From: JAFAFN01 sp963707555
GTDB taxonomy: Bacteria > Actinomycetota > Acidimicrobiia > Acidimicrobiales > Microtrichaceae
Assembly: GCA_963707555.1 (NCBI GenBank)
Contig: CAVPQM010000004.1
Span: 62,001 to 126,000, forward strand
Direction: 5' to 3'
Length of the DNA stretch: 64,000 nt
Numbering within the stretch: position 1 is the first letter of the stretch; each line of letters opens with the position of its first letter. Made by a program: the position numbers and the translations under genes. Positions 51,801-62,559 of the stretch are shown piece after piece. Under the pieces are notes generated by a model, which worked only from the letters and a program-made list of their open reading frames with translations, had not been told where the DNA came from and did not search any database.

Positions 51801-54800
51801 CGAGGTCGACCCCGGCGACCTGGTCGCCGAGGGCGACGAGGAGAACAACACCGCGCTCACCGACGAGCTCGACGTGCGGACGAGCCGCGACCTGCGCACC
51901 CTCTACGTGCCCGTCGCCGGCACGTCGTGTGCAACGGCGACCGGACTCGCGAACCTGTCGAGCCCGTGGCTGCACGCCGTGCTGCCGGTGGCAGACGGCG
52001 CGCTGACCCAGCACAGCGACTGCGGCTATGCGATGGCCGCGGACAACGCCGACGAGCAGGGCATCGCCGACGCGCTCACCACGCTCGAGGGCATGGCGCT
52101 GCTGAGCGGCTACGACACCGCGGTCGGCGTCGTGCCCGGCGGCTGGCTCCAGGCGAACACCGGCGGCGCAGTGGGACTCGGCCTCTACGGCGACTCCGAG
52201 CCGTCGGGTGCGCCCGCGGGCGGCATGCTCGTCGAGCAGGGCCAGGGCCCCGCAGTGATCGCGCACGAGGTCGGTCACAACTTCGGTCTGGAGCACCAGG
52301 CCGACGTGCCGGCACCGGGCTACTGGGTCGCCGGGGGAACGCAGCAGGACGGCGTCGACTTCATGGACGCGTTCACGCAGCAGAAGCCGTGGGTCGCGGC
52401 GAGCACCTGGTCGACGTTGATGACCCGGTTCCAGCTCACCCACGAGCAGGGTCCCGTCGTCCTGGGGGCGGCCGCCGCCGGCGAGGACGACTCGATCGTG
52501 GTGCGCGGCACGATCGCCCCCGACGGCACCGTCGAGGCGCCGGCCTGGTACGAGACGGAACAGGCCCCCGACGTCGTGCTCGGCTCCACATCCGATCTGG
52601 CGCTCGAGTACCGCGACGCGGATGGCGCCGTGCTGGCGGCCGCCGGCGTGAACGCGACCCTGCTCGAGGGCTTCCGCGGCGACGGACTGGTCGGTTGGTC
52701 GTCCTTCGGGGCACGTGTGCCGTCGGTGGACGGCACCACACGCCTGGTGCTGCGCGACGTCGCGACGGGAACCGTGCTGGTCGACCGGGCGGTCACCGCC
52801 GCCGCACCGACGGTGGAGCTGTCCTCGCCGACGGCGACGACGTGGGCGGCCATCGGCGGCGAGCTCGACATCCGCTGGACCGCGACCGACGCCGACGGAT
52901 CTGCAGACGCGGACCTGCGCGCTGCGCTGTCGTACTCGACCGACGGCGGCGTGTCGTTCAAGCCGATCGCCATGGACGTCGAGGGCACGCAGTTCACCTG
53001 GCCGATCGGCGACCACCTGGCGGGCAAGCCCGTGCAGGTCCGCGTCGAGGTCACCGACGGCGTGCGCACGACGGCCGCCGTCTCGGAGACCTTCGCCGTG
53101 GGTGGCACACCGCCGAGCGGTGAGCCCCGGGTGGCGGTCATCCGCAACGTGCAGACGGCCAGCGGCGTCGGGGCGCGCACCGGGCTGTTCACCATGCGAC
53201 CCGACGGCAGCGACCTCCGAGAGGTGCCGCTCATCGGTACGAGCATCAGCGATCCGAGGTGGTCGCCCGACGGTCACCGCATCGCCTACGTCAGCGACGG
53301 TGACGTGGACGAGAACGGTGAGAACGACGGCGGGGTGTACACAGCGTTCCCCGACGGGTCCGACCAGCGGTTCCTGACGCCGCACTCGGAGCGGAACACG
53401 GAATACGACTGCCCTCAATGGCACCCGGACGGCACGAAGGTCCTGGTCGCTCGATCTCGGGGCTTCCTCGATGATCTGGTCTGGGCGGCAGCTGACGGCT
53501 CCGGAGTGACCGCGGCCGCCGTCGAGGTGCCCTATGAGTACTGGTACGGATGTCCCCAGCTCTCGCCCGACGGTGCACGAGTCGCCTTCCGGGACGCGGC
53601 CGGCATCCAGGTGCTCGATCTGGACAGCGGCGAGCGAACCCTGGTGCTCGCTCACCCCGCGGGTGGATACGCCTCGTCGCCATGGTGGACCCCGGACGGC
53701 AACACGGTCATCGCCACCGTGGAGACGCGTGCCACCTCCACCCCGGCGAACTACTGGGGTCTGGTCCGCGTGCCGCTGGACGGCTCCGGCACCATGACAC
53801 CGATGCTGGACCTGAGCACCCTCAGGGACCCGTTCAACCCGGGGCGCAGCATGGGCGTCGTGCATCCGCGGTTCACGCCGGACGGCAACCAGATCATGTT
53901 CCACAGCTGGGACGGGCGGGTGCAGTACACCGACGGCTGGCGCTACCGGCTCCTGTGCACGATGAACGCCGACACCACAGGCATCTCGTGCCTCCAGGAC
54001 GAGCAGCTCAGCGAGCTGGGCGGAGGGTTCCTCGAGGGTGACCTGGCGCCCGGTGGATCGGCGACACCTCCACCACCTCCACCGCCGTGGACCGACCCGC
54101 CGGCACCGGTGGCCCCGCCACGAGCAGGTCTCGCCGACGCGGGAGGCCCCTACGCGGCGGTCGAGGACCAGCCGTTCACGCTCGACGCAGGTGCCTCGAT
54201 GCTCGCGGAGCACGGCGTCCCGCTCGCCGAGTGGGACCTGGACGACGACGGCGAGTTCGACGACGCCACCGGCCTGCACACCACGGCGACCCTCGCCGAC
54301 CCGGGGACCCGCCGGGTGCGCGTGCGCATCACGTCCGCCGACGGATCGACCGCGGTCGCCGAGACGACTGCGACGGTCAGCGCCACCCCGCCGGTGGTCA
54401 TGGCGCCCGCGGACACCACGGCCGTCGTCGGCCGCCCCCATCGCCTCGCGGGAGCGTCGTACGTCGACGCCGGCACCTCGGGCCACAGCGCCACCGCCTC
54501 GTGGGGCGACGGCACCGAGACCCCGCTCGCAGTGACCGTCGACGGCGGCGGCCGTCTCGACGGCGAGCACACCTGGACGGCGCCCGGGACCTACACCGTC
54601 GGCGTCACCGTCTGCGACATCGGGACCGCGGTCTGCTCCACGACCTCGACCACCGTGACGGTGCTCGAGCGCTCGCGTGGCGAGGCGCCGGTCGCGACCG
54701 ATAGCGAGGTCCGCACGCCGTCCGGCGCTCCCGTGACCATCGCGCTCGATGCGACGGATCCCGAGGAGGACCCGCTCGACCGATCGGTCGACCGCGAGCC

Positions 54801-55626
54801 CGTGCATGGGCGGCTCCTCCGAGTCGCCGGTGACACCGCCGAGTACCTGCCCGCCGCCGGGTTCGCCGGCGTCGACACCTTCACGTGGACCGCCAGCGAC
54901 GGTGAGAGCTCGTCGGCAGCGGCGACCGTGACGATCGTGGTCGGCAACTCGGCACCGTCGGCCGCCGACGATCGGGTCGACGTCGACGCTGGTGAACGGG
55001 TGCTCATCGAGTCCTCCGAGCTGCTGGGGAATGACGAGGACCCTGATGGCGACGGGCTGGAGCTGGTCGGTGCCTACGCCGGCGCCGACATGGTCGGTGT
55101 CATCGAACGCACCGATGGCGGTGTCGAGTTCACCGCACCCGATGGCCCCGACGCGACAGCGGCCTTCGAGTACGCCGTGTCCGACGGCCGGGGTGGCATC
55201 GACCTGGCCACCGTGACCGTGGCGATCTCCGGTGAGTCCGATCCCGGATCGACGACGACCACCATCGATCCACCGACGACCTCGACGACCGCCGCGCCCA
55301 CGACCACCTCGACCACGGTGGCACCGAGCACGACCTCGACGACCGCCGCGCCCACGACCACCTCGATCACGGTGGCACCGAGCACGAGCACGAGCGCCCC
55401 GCCGCCCGCCGGTGCGCCCGGACCGTCGGTCGCCTCGGGTGGCTCGGACGCGCCGACCGTGGCCGCCGACACGACGGGCCGCTCCGGCAGCGGAGGGAAG
55501 ACCCGCAGCAGTGCACCCGGGACGCTGGCGATCACCGGGGTGGTGTTCCTGCCGTCGTTGCTGCTCGGGGTGGGCCTGGTCGTCCTCGGCATCGCCGCGC
55601 TCCGCGGCCGTCGGACGACCCGCTGA
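48862..55626 (+). CDS. Giant wall-anchored multidomain protein: propeller, SGNH hydrolase, metzincin-like protease, TolB propeller, PKD/Ig repeats
   Basis: A 2254-residue secreted protein. ATG 48862 follows GAGGAG; a signal peptide (LCALVAVGLLIAQLLVWW, cut near VDA) comes first. Then, by approximate residue: sialidase-like propeller (57-387, repeated SxDxGxTW boxes); PKD (413-488); SGNH esterase (491-787; GDS with Ser496, GAND with Asn614, HPN with His766); CARDB-like (890-1010); metzincin-like protease (1013-1250; HEVGHNFGLEH at 1135-1145, possible Met-turn Met1168); TolB-like propeller (1422-1727); two PKD domains (1757-1937); two cadherin/Big-like domains (1947-2120); a Thr/Pro stalk; and LAITG (2222-2226), a hydrophobic helix and RGRRTTR. 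The tail fits a class E sortase signal. It probably degrades or binds extracellular polymers; the substrate is unknown. Confidence 0.85.
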   Translation: MSMPSRTRSIAPSPHRHRLCALVAVGLLIAQLLVWWAPADQVDAATSGRTRLSTGVPDAVAPQIVAVGRTLHSVWADAGLFGAPGRGVGYRRSLDGGTTWEPLRQVDLHSPKGHAEWPRVAADGDVVAITWSETTSKSVPDAGNRQIWATVSTDAGRSFGTPFRVDTDRADSETPTIEVQGDDIWIAWGDLDRDVYIATSDDRGASFELDQLEDGWGGPILADGLAVDGDTVAVTWVRDEGERNKDIDVRVSRDGGDTWGPTVAIADTEDRVWDWYPVAAVTGDSVHVSWSQDERRMVRTSLDGGAGFLAPVDLGRGAGIASVTTRRDLVALAWADATGDGVQVATSTGVGTWSQTLVAGPQNSQVDIEVVPDEAGSSPNASFTWSMPERFGMDRDGDGLVDERDDAGYVTPPLWTVHFDGCASTAGGDDPADELGYAWTLDGEPFGPDDCRFSHEFGEEGEHTVRLEVTGASGRTDTTSHVVEVDDLLIFSIGDSVASGEGNPDIPGSGSAPWPWSDNSRWQDRQCNRTAKAGPALAAAEIEQRDPRQSVTFVHLACSGATVWGPDHSTGGLLSPYEGINPSEGTLLAPQLDQLEQIARGREVDAVFISIGANDLAFSKVVAGCLTNFGCYEDDEDIAAEFDRRLADLPLHYEWLDRRLEELGIDDVYITEYFDPTVDHRGAWNLSCTAELGQAGLSDSETRWAADHVMGNLNGSVREAALQHGWHFVGDIAERFHGHGYCAEDPYVVQLGASFMDQSDKNGAFHPNNAGHEIYGERIADEFSARRQPPVVSADDPGPATDDWSGELYLSWGDREVLVTTLRSDGGIAIPVRTVDVADNYGTYGTRFTSLAASPAGAYVAWDESDAVEPPSYTGHWHTYAAAAVLPPPDVALVGSSLIQGPDGADFLVAGKSTAIHAEVVSTLRTAQTVFVRYRVRDHAGTELASATVPVALVPGHNDVHLKGPDGPLLPTEGSWWAEVEVDPGDLVAEGDEENNTALTDELDVRTSRDLRTLYVPVAGTSCATATGLANLSSPWLHAVLPVADGALTQHSDCGYAMAADNADEQGIADALTTLEGMALLSGYDTAVGVVPGGWLQANTGGAVGLGLYGDSEPSGAPAGGMLVEQGQGPAVIAHEVGHNFGLEHQADVPAPGYWVAGGTQQDGVDFMDAFTQQKPWVAASTWSTLMTRFQLTHEQGPVVLGAAAAGEDDSIVVRGTIAPDGTVEAPAWYETEQAPDVVLGSTSDLALEYRDADGAVLAAAGVNATLLEGFRGDGLVGWSSFGARVPSVDGTTRLVLRDVATGTVLVDRAVTAAAPTVELSSPTATTWAAIGGELDIRWTATDADGSADADLRAALSYSTDGGVSFKPIAMDVEGTQFTWPIGDHLAGKPVQVRVEVTDGVRTTAAVSETFAVGGTPPSGEPRVAVIRNVQTASGVGARTGLFTMRPDGSDLREVPLIGTSISDPRWSPDGHRIAYVSDGDVDENGENDGGVYTAFPDGSDQRFLTPHSERNTEYDCPQWHPDGTKVLVARSRGFLDDLVWAAADGSGVTAAAVEVPYEYWYGCPQLSPDGARVAFRDAAGIQVLDLDSGERTLVLAHPAGGYASSPWWTPDGNTVIATVETRATSTPANYWGLVRVPLDGSGTMTPMLDLSTLRDPFNPGRSMGVVHPRFTPDGNQIMFHSWDGRVQYTDGWRYRLLCTMNADTTGISCLQDEQLSELGGGFLEGDLAPGGSATPPPPPPPWTDPPAPVAPPRAGLADAGGPYAAVEDQPFTLDAGASMLAEHGVPLAEWDLDDDGEFDDATGLHTTATLADPGTRRVRVRITSADGSTAVAETTATVSATPPVVMAPADTTAVVGRPHRLAGASYVDAGTSGHSATASWGDGTETPLAVTVDGGGRLDGEHTWTAPGTYTVGVTVCDIGTAVCSTTSTTVTVLERSRGEAPVATDSEVRTPSGAPVTIALDATDPEEDPLDRSVDREPVHGRLLRVAGDTAEYLPAAGFAGVDTFTWTASDGESSSAAATVTIVVGNSAPSAADDRVDVDAGERVLIESSELLGNDEDPDGDGLELVGAYAGADMVGVIERTDGGVEFTAPDGPDATAAFEYAVSDGRGGIDLATVTVAISGESDPGSTTTTIDPPTTSTTAAPTTTSTTVAPSTTSTTAAPTTTSITVAPSTSTSAPPPAGAPGPSVASGGSDAPTVAADTTGRSGSGGKTRSSAPGTLAITGVVFLPSLLLGVGLVVLGIAALRGRRTTR
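55276..55383. repeat. 54-bp direct repeat in the Thr/Pro-rich stalk
   Basis: Copies at 55276-55329 and 55330-55383 differ at about one base and encode the duplicated Thr-Ser-Thr-Thr-Ala-Ala-Pro-Thr stretch of the cell-wall stalk. Copy number may vary between strains. Confidence 0.85.
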
Positions 55627-55634
55627 CCCTGACG

Positions 55635-55657
55635 GGGGCCCGCACGGTGCGGGCCCC
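55635..55657. terminator. Perfect 10-bp hairpin between convergent genes
   Basis: GGGGCCCGCA and TGCGGGCCCC pair around a CGG loop, 9 bases after the surface-protein stop and 17 bases before the stop of the convergent sigma-factor gene. There is no T-tract; it is probably a bidirectional terminator. Confidence 0.7.
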
Positions 55658-55673
55658 TCGTCGTGTCTCGGAC

Positions 55674-56963
55674 TCAGTCGGACTCGTCCTGGGCGGCGCA
55701 CTCTGCGGCGCGTGCCAGCAGCACCGCCTGCTCGCGTCGGTTGCGGGTGAGCGACGCCGCTCGCAGGAACTCCTCGCGTGCTTCGGCGTGGCGACCGAGC
55801 CTGGCGAGCAGATCACCCCGAACACTCGGCAGAGGGTGGTAGCTCGCGAGCTCGGGCACGGCGACGAGCTCGTCGGCGAGGGCCAGCCCGGCCTCGGGGC
55901 CGAACGCCATGGCCAGGGCCATCGCACGGTTCACCTCGACGACCGGCGAGGGAGCCACCTGTGACAGGGCGTCGTACAGCGCTGCGATACGCCCCCAGTC
56001 GGTGGCGTCCGCGGTCCGGGCACGAGCGTGGCACGCCGCGACGGCGGCCTGCAGCGCGTATGGGCCGAGGGTGCCGCCGAGGCGCTCGGCGGTGGCGAGC
56101 GCCGCGAGCCCGCGACGGATCAGGACCTGGTCCCAGAGCCCGCGGTTCTGGTCCAGGAGCAGCACGGGCGCGCCATCGGGTGTGGTCCGCGCCCGGGTCC
56201 GGGAGGCCTGCAGCTCCATCAGCGCGACGAGTCCGTGCGCCTCGGTTTGTTCGGGGGCGATCGAGGCCAGCACCCGCCCGAGCCGCATGGCCTCGTGGCA
56301 CAGCTCGACCCGCATCCAGTCGTCGCCGCTCGTGGCGGAGTACCCCTCGTTGAACATCAGGGAGATCGCGTCGAGCACCGAACCCATCCGCTCCCGCCGT
56401 TCGTCGGGGCCGGGCACCTCGAAGCGGACGTTGGCCGCGGCGAGCGTCCGCTTCGCCCGCACGATGCGCTGTGCGATGGTCGGCTCCGTCACGAGGTAGG
56501 CGCGTGCGATCTCGTCGGTGCGCAGCCCGCCGAGCAACCGCAGCACCAGGGCGGCACGCGCCTCGGGCGACAGCACAGGGTGACAGGCCATGAAGATGAG
56601 GCCGAGCAGCTCGTCGCCCGTGTCGTCGTCCGCGGCCACTGCGAGGACCGCGGGGTCCGGGGCCTCGCCGTGGTCCAGGCGAGCGGCGGTTGCGTGCTTC
56701 TCGGCGCCGAGGTCCCTGCGACGGATGTGATCGATCGCGAGGTAGCGAGCGGTGGCCATCAACCAGCCGCCCGGGTTGTCCGGGACGCCCGACCGAGGCC
56801 ACCGCTGCATCGCTGCGACGAAGGTGTCCTGCGCGAGGTCCTCGGCGCCGGCGACGTCGCCGACCAGGCGTGCAAGCCTGGCGACGACCTTCGCCGAGTG
56901 GATGCGCCAGATCGCCTCGATCTCCTCGTTCGGCGCGACCACGCGGAGCTCGTCCTCGGTCAC
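55674..56963 (-). CDS. ECF sigma factor, ECF42 type with TPR-like C-terminal extension
   Basis: A 429-residue sigma factor. Region 2 is at about 20-90 (GAEDLAQDTFVAAMQRWP, PGGWLMATARYLAIDHIRRR). Region 4 is at about 120-185 (LRLLGGLRTDEIARAYLVTEPTIAQRIVRAKRTL). A long helical extension follows (FNEGYSATSGDDWMR, then the TPR-like tail to the end). This layout marks ECF42, which has no anti-sigma partner and is controlled through the extension. The DGPF-protein gene normally found with ECF42 lies immediately upstream (56994-57338). GTG 56963 fits the family start. A truncated paralogue lies at 44932-45246. Confidence 0.92.
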   Translation of the reverse strand: MTEDELRVVAPNEEIEAIWRIHSAKVVARLARLVGDVAGAEDLAQDTFVAAMQRWPRSGVPDNPGGWLMATARYLAIDHIRRRDLGAEKHATAARLDHGEAPDPAVLAVAADDDTGDELLGLIFMACHPVLSPEARAALVLRLLGGLRTDEIARAYLVTEPTIAQRIVRAKRTLAAANVRFEVPGPDERRERMGSVLDAISLMFNEGYSATSGDDWMRVELCHEAMRLGRVLASIAPEQTEAHGLVALMELQASRTRARTTPDGAPVLLLDQNRGLWDQVLIRRGLAALATAERLGGTLGPYALQAAVAACHARARTADATDWGRIAALYDALSQVAPSPVVEVNRAMALAMAFGPEAGLALADELVAVPELASYHPLPSVRGDLLARLGRHAEAREEFLRAASLTRNRREQAVLLARAAECAAQDESD

Positions 56964-56993
56964 GTCAGCTCCGCTCGTCGACGCCGATCCGGC

Positions 56994-57338
56994 TCAGAAC
57001 TCCGAGACCAGTCGGACGTCGACCCGCGTCGCGCCCGACAGCTGTGCGAAGCGCTTCGCGTGCTCGACTGCCTCGTCCTTGGACGCGACATCGACGATCG
57101 CGAACCCGGCGATGAGCTCCTTCGCTTCGGCGAACGGGCCGTCCTTGACGGTCACCTTGCCGCCGTCGACGCTGAGCCGTGCCCCGTAGGACGAGGCGCG
57201 GACCCCCTCGGCGGCGAGCAGGACCCCGGACTGGGCGACCTCACCCATGTACTGGCCCATCGCCTCCATCAGCTCTGGGCTGGGCGGCACGTCGGCCTCG
57301 TTCTCCTCGTTGCTGTAGTGCATGACCATGTACTTCAT
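56994..57338 (-). CDS. DGPF-domain (YCII-related) protein, ECF42 partner
   Basis: A 114-residue ferredoxin-like-fold protein of the YCII/DGPF family. The hallmark VKDGPFAEAKELIAGF is present (residues about 67-82). ATG 57338 is preceded by GAGGAGCACCG; a longer frame to 57404 lacks a site. It lies 30 bases upstream of the sigma-factor start on the same strand. DGPF proteins are known companions and targets of ECF42 factors, but their biochemical function is unsettled. Confidence 0.88.
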   Translation of the reverse strand: MKYMVMHYSNEENEADVPPSPELMEAMGQYMGEVAQSGVLLAAEGVRASSYGARLSVDGGKVTVKDGPFAEAKELIAGFAIVDVASKDEAVEHAKRFAQLSGATRVDVRLVSEF

Positions 57339-57487
57339 CGGTGCTCCTCGGTGGCTGTCGTCGAGCGCCACGGGCGTGGGCTCATGACTATGCCGAACGA
57401 GCACCTCCGATTTCGACGAGCACCGCCAGATTTCTTCCGACGCCGCAGCGACGAGCAGTGAGCGGTCGGGCCGGGATCACGCCGGGG

Positions 57488-58090
57488 TCAGGCCGAGGTG
57501 AGCCACGGGTCCTTGATGTCGAGGTACTTGTCGACCTTCATGATCGACTCCCACTCCGAGAACATCTGGGCCATCTCCGGGGGCATCTCGGCACTCTCGG
57601 CCTCGCGGGCCTCGTTCTCCGAGCCGAAGTACGCGACCTCGGTGAACTCGTCGTCGCCGTAGTAGGCGGTGATCGAGCCGAGCAGGTCGGGTCGCATCTC
57701 TGCGAGCACCGCGTCCGAGCGTCGCTCCAGGTCGATCGCTCGGTCCTTGTCCGTCACGTGCCCGTCCATCACCTGCACGAAGTGCGCGTCGTCGAGTCCT
57801 CCGTGGCGCATGACCTGCACGTCGACGGAGTCGTGGAACGTCACGGGGCCGTCGAAGCACTTCGCGGTCTCGGTCCACCACTCCGTCTGCTCCGGCCGGT
57901 CGCTGTTCCGCTGGGCCGCTTCTCGACTCTCGAACCGGGCGATCAGGATGCAGTCGCCTGCCGAGGTGCACCCTCCGGTGGACCCCAGATACCCGATCGC
58001 GCCCGGCATCAGGTCCTTCTCCCACAGCTCCAGACGCCGGTGGAGCGCCTCCGGATCCGAGGTCGTGCCTTCCATCACCTGCACGAACAT
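57488..58090 (-). CDS. Protein with two tandem antibiotic-biosynthesis-monooxygenase-like (ferredoxin-fold) domains
   Basis: A 200-residue duplication. Half 1 begins FVQVMEGTTSDPEALHRRLE and half 2 (from about residue 105) begins FVQVMDGHVTDKDRAIDLER, each a short alpha/beta barrel. No cofactor motif is visible, so enzymatic activity is not assured; heme-degrading or quinone-forming ABM enzymes are the nearest logic. A strong AAGGAGGTTGCTC site before ATG 58090 decides the start over an upstream in-frame one at 58429. It is divergent from katG with a 184-base gap, so a shared oxidative-stress control is possible. Confidence 0.75.
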   Translation of the reverse strand: MFVQVMEGTTSDPEALHRRLELWEKDLMPGAIGYLGSTGGCTSAGDCILIARFESREAAQRNSDRPEQTEWWTETAKCFDGPVTFHDSVDVQVMRHGGLDDAHFVQVMDGHVTDKDRAIDLERRSDAVLAEMRPDLLGSITAYYGDDEFTEVAYFGSENEAREAESAEMPPEMAQMFSEWESIMKVDKYLDIKDPWLTSA

Positions 58091-58274
58091 GAGCAACCTC
58101 CTTCGGTCGCGAACGCTTCGTCTGTCACGGTCCACCTCATTCGCCGCGAGGTCAAGGACGCGGTCGGCGATCTGTGCTCGGGGTGAATCTCGCGACTCGC
58201 ACGGGTTCGACGACATCGCACACCGAGCGGGTGATAAGCCATCGCGAGGACCTCGAACGAGAGGAAGTGCCGAC

Positions 58275-60485
<2,211 letters not shown>

Positions 60486-60531
60486 GCCAGCCCTCCGTTT
60501 TCGTTCGGGGACGAGCGGGTCGTCGACTCCG

Positions 60532-61725
60532 ATGCCAGGGCCTGCGGTCGTTGACCAGCAGTCCCGCCCCACCCGACCGGAGGGACCGGACGCCGCAAGG
60601 AGCCGACCGTCCGACGAGGCAGCGGCCCCCACCCCGGGTGGGGCGCTGCTGCGGCTCTGGGCGCGCCTCGAACGGCTGCCCACGTGGTGCTTCCTGGCGT
60701 GGGTCGCCGCGCTGGTGGTGCTCCGCTCGGGCGTCAGCTGGAGCGGGTTCGACGAGCTGGTCCGGTTCGCACAGGACTTCCCGCGGCCGGGCGACACGTT
60801 CCGCAGCAACGCGGTGCTCGGGCCGGCGCTCGGCTGGGCGACCCGGATGGACACCCCGACTCGATGGCTCGCACTGCACGCGGTCGTCACCGTCGGCTGG
60901 TTCGTCGCGGTCGCGGCGCTGCTGCGCCGAGCGTCGGGTTCCGCACGACACTGGCGGGTCGCCGTCGTCTGGCTGTCGTTCGTGTCGACCCCGACGTCGC
61001 TGCTGCGCCACCTCGGTGCCTACGACGTCTTCACCCTGTGGGGCGCGGCCCTGGTCGCGCTCGGAGGAACGACGTGGACGGCCGTGCTCGGTGGCGCGCT
61101 CATGGGAGCGACCAATGCCGAACAGGGAGTGCTCGCGCTGCTCTGCGGCGCACTCGTGCACTGGGCCCTCCCCGTCGTGGCCCCGCAGAACGACGCTCCG
61201 TCGCGGACCACGCTGCGGTCGACCGTCGCGATGTTCGCTCCGGCGCTCGCCGGGCTGGTGCTGGCTCGCGTGGCGGTGCTGGTCTGGTTCGGCCAGCTCG
61301 GCGCCACGGTGCAGGGTCGGTCCCAGGCCTTCGGGGACCTGCTCCGGGATGCACTGACGAACGCGACGTCGCTGGGCGGGACCGGCGCCTACTCCTGGTT
61401 GGCGGCGGGCTGGATCCTGGTGATCGCAGCGCTCTGGTACCTGCGCCACCACGCGATGCGGTGGATCGCCGCGGCCGTCGGTCTGCTGGTCGTCCCGGCG
61501 GCTGCCACGGTGACGACGCTGGACGGGTCACGGGTGTTCTGCGCGGTGAGCTCGGTGGCGGTGCTCATCGCCGTGGTCCGGTTGGTGCAGCGCTCGGACC
61601 GTCCCGACGGGACCTGGATGTTGCGCGGCGCTGCGGTGCTGATGGTGGCGGGCATCCTCCTCCCGGCGATCAACACGACCTATCGCGGCGGGATCAGGAT
61701 CCCCTGGCGGTTCTTCGTGGGGTGA
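60532..61725 (+). CDS. Polytopic membrane protein of unknown function
   Basis: A 397-residue protein with a disordered 40-residue N-terminus (PAVVDQQSRPTRPEGPD) and about nine to ten hydrophobic helices. Charged residues occur in the first outside loop (GFDELVRFAQDFPRPGDTF), an arrangement reminiscent of GT-C glycosyltransferases, but I cannot identify a catalytic DD or DE motif with confidence. ATG 60532 lies 46 bases after katG. It ends convergently, 23 bases from the flavin-reductase-like gene. Its function is not recognised. Confidence 0.75.
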   Translation: MPGPAVVDQQSRPTRPEGPDAARSRPSDEAAAPTPGGALLRLWARLERLPTWCFLAWVAALVVLRSGVSWSGFDELVRFAQDFPRPGDTFRSNAVLGPALGWATRMDTPTRWLALHAVVTVGWFVAVAALLRRASGSARHWRVAVVWLSFVSTPTSLLRHLGAYDVFTLWGAALVALGGTTWTAVLGGALMGATNAEQGVLALLCGALVHWALPVVAPQNDAPSRTTLRSTVAMFAPALAGLVLARVAVLVWFGQLGATVQGRSQAFGDLLRDALTNATSLGGTGAYSWLAAGWILVIAALWYLRHHAMRWIAAAVGLLVVPAAATVTTLDGSRVFCAVSSVAVLIAVVRLVQRSDRPDGTWMLRGAAVLMVAGILLPAINTTYRGGIRIPWRFFVG

Positions 61726-61748
61726 CCCCGACTCGTCGGCGCGCGAGG

Positions 61749-62276
61749 TCAGCTCGATGGATCGGCACGCTCGGTGGGCGGCGGATTCCGTTCCTCGCTG
61801 TCGTGCCCGGCGTCCAGGTCCGACACCGCGCTCAGCCGCAGCGGCCGCACGTGTTCGTCGGTCCAGACCTGCTGGGGCTCGATCACGACGCAGAGATGGT
61901 CCCCGCCCTCGTCGAGCAGCGCGACCCGTCTGCCGATGAAGCGGTTCCCACAGGCCTGCAGCAGTGGCACGCCGTCCTCGGACAGCGTGTGGGGCACGCC
62001 ATCGAACTTGTCGACGTCGTCGCCGCTGAGCGTGCCGAAGTGCTCCGCCAGCGTGTGCTGGTCGGCATCGAGGAAGTGGACCGCCAGCGTCGATGCGCGC
62101 TGCGCGACCCGGCCGGTGTGGTTCGCCTTCGACAGCCACACCGTGTAGCGAGCCGGCTCGATGCTCGACTGCGCGTGGAAGCCGATGAGGCACCCCGCCG
62201 GTTCGCCGTCGACGGCAGTGGTCACGACGGCCATGGGAGGGTCGAGGTCGGACATGAGCTGATCGAAGGAATCCAC
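61749..62276 (-). CDS. Flavin reductase-like (FMN-binding split-barrel) protein
   Basis: A 175-residue flavin-reductase-domain protein. PPMAVVTTAVDGEPAGCLIGFHAQSS at the N-terminus and the KANHTGRVAQRASTLAVHFL region match the family's FMN-binding barrel. The C-terminal 25 residues are a polar tail. It may supply reduced flavin or bind FMN as a redox protein; partner unknown. ATG 62276 has GGATTCC upstream but no clear Shine-Dalgarno. It lies 76 bases downstream of the XRE gene on the same strand and may belong to that transcript. Confidence 0.82.
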   Translation of the reverse strand: MDSFDQLMSDLDPPMAVVTTAVDGEPAGCLIGFHAQSSIEPARYTVWLSKANHTGRVAQRASTLAVHFLDADQHTLAEHFGTLSGDDVDKFDGVPHTLSEDGVPLLQACGNRFIGRRVALLDEGGDHLCVVIEPQQVWTDEHVRPLRLSAVSDLDAGHDSEERNPPPTERADPSS

Positions 62277-62352
62277 GACGCACCGCTACCACGACGGTCC
62301 CGAACTGACACCTGAGCCCGAACCTGCGCGACTGACACCTGCGGTGGTCGTC

Positions 62353-62559
62353 TCAGTCGTCGACCCATTCGAGCAGGTCACCCGGCTGGCACTCGAGCAC
62401 GCGGCACATCGCATCCAGGGTGCTGAACCGGACGGCCTTGGCGCGACCGTTCTTGAGCACGGCCACGTTCGCCGGAGTGAGCCCGACCTTCTCGGCGAAC
62501 TCGCCGACGCTCATCTTCCGCTTCGCGAGCTCGACATCGATGCGCACGACGATCGACAT
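62353..62559 (-). CDS. Small XRE/Cro-type helix-turn-helix regulator (YozG-like)
   Basis: A 68-residue single-domain helix-turn-helix protein (MSVGEFAEKVGLTPANVAVLK recognition region, given as residues 16-36, then DAMCRVLECQPGDLLEW). It belongs to the group coded next to DUF2975 membrane proteins. Its ATG shares one base with the DUF2975 stop (TGATG), so the two are translationally coupled. It probably regulates this pair through the palindromes at 63044-63078. Confidence 0.88.
   Translation of the reverse strand: MSIVVRIDVELAKRKMSVGEFAEKVGLTPANVAVLKNGRAKAVRFSTLDAMCRVLECQPGDLLEWVDD

Noticed and set aside
51547..55701. A 1384-codon open frame antisense to the giant surface protein, and similar long frames opposite many genes (for example 3056-5566 and 7256-8870)
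   Set aside because: They mirror real genes in GC-rich DNA, have Arg/Pro/Gly-rich translations without domains, and lack ribosome sites.
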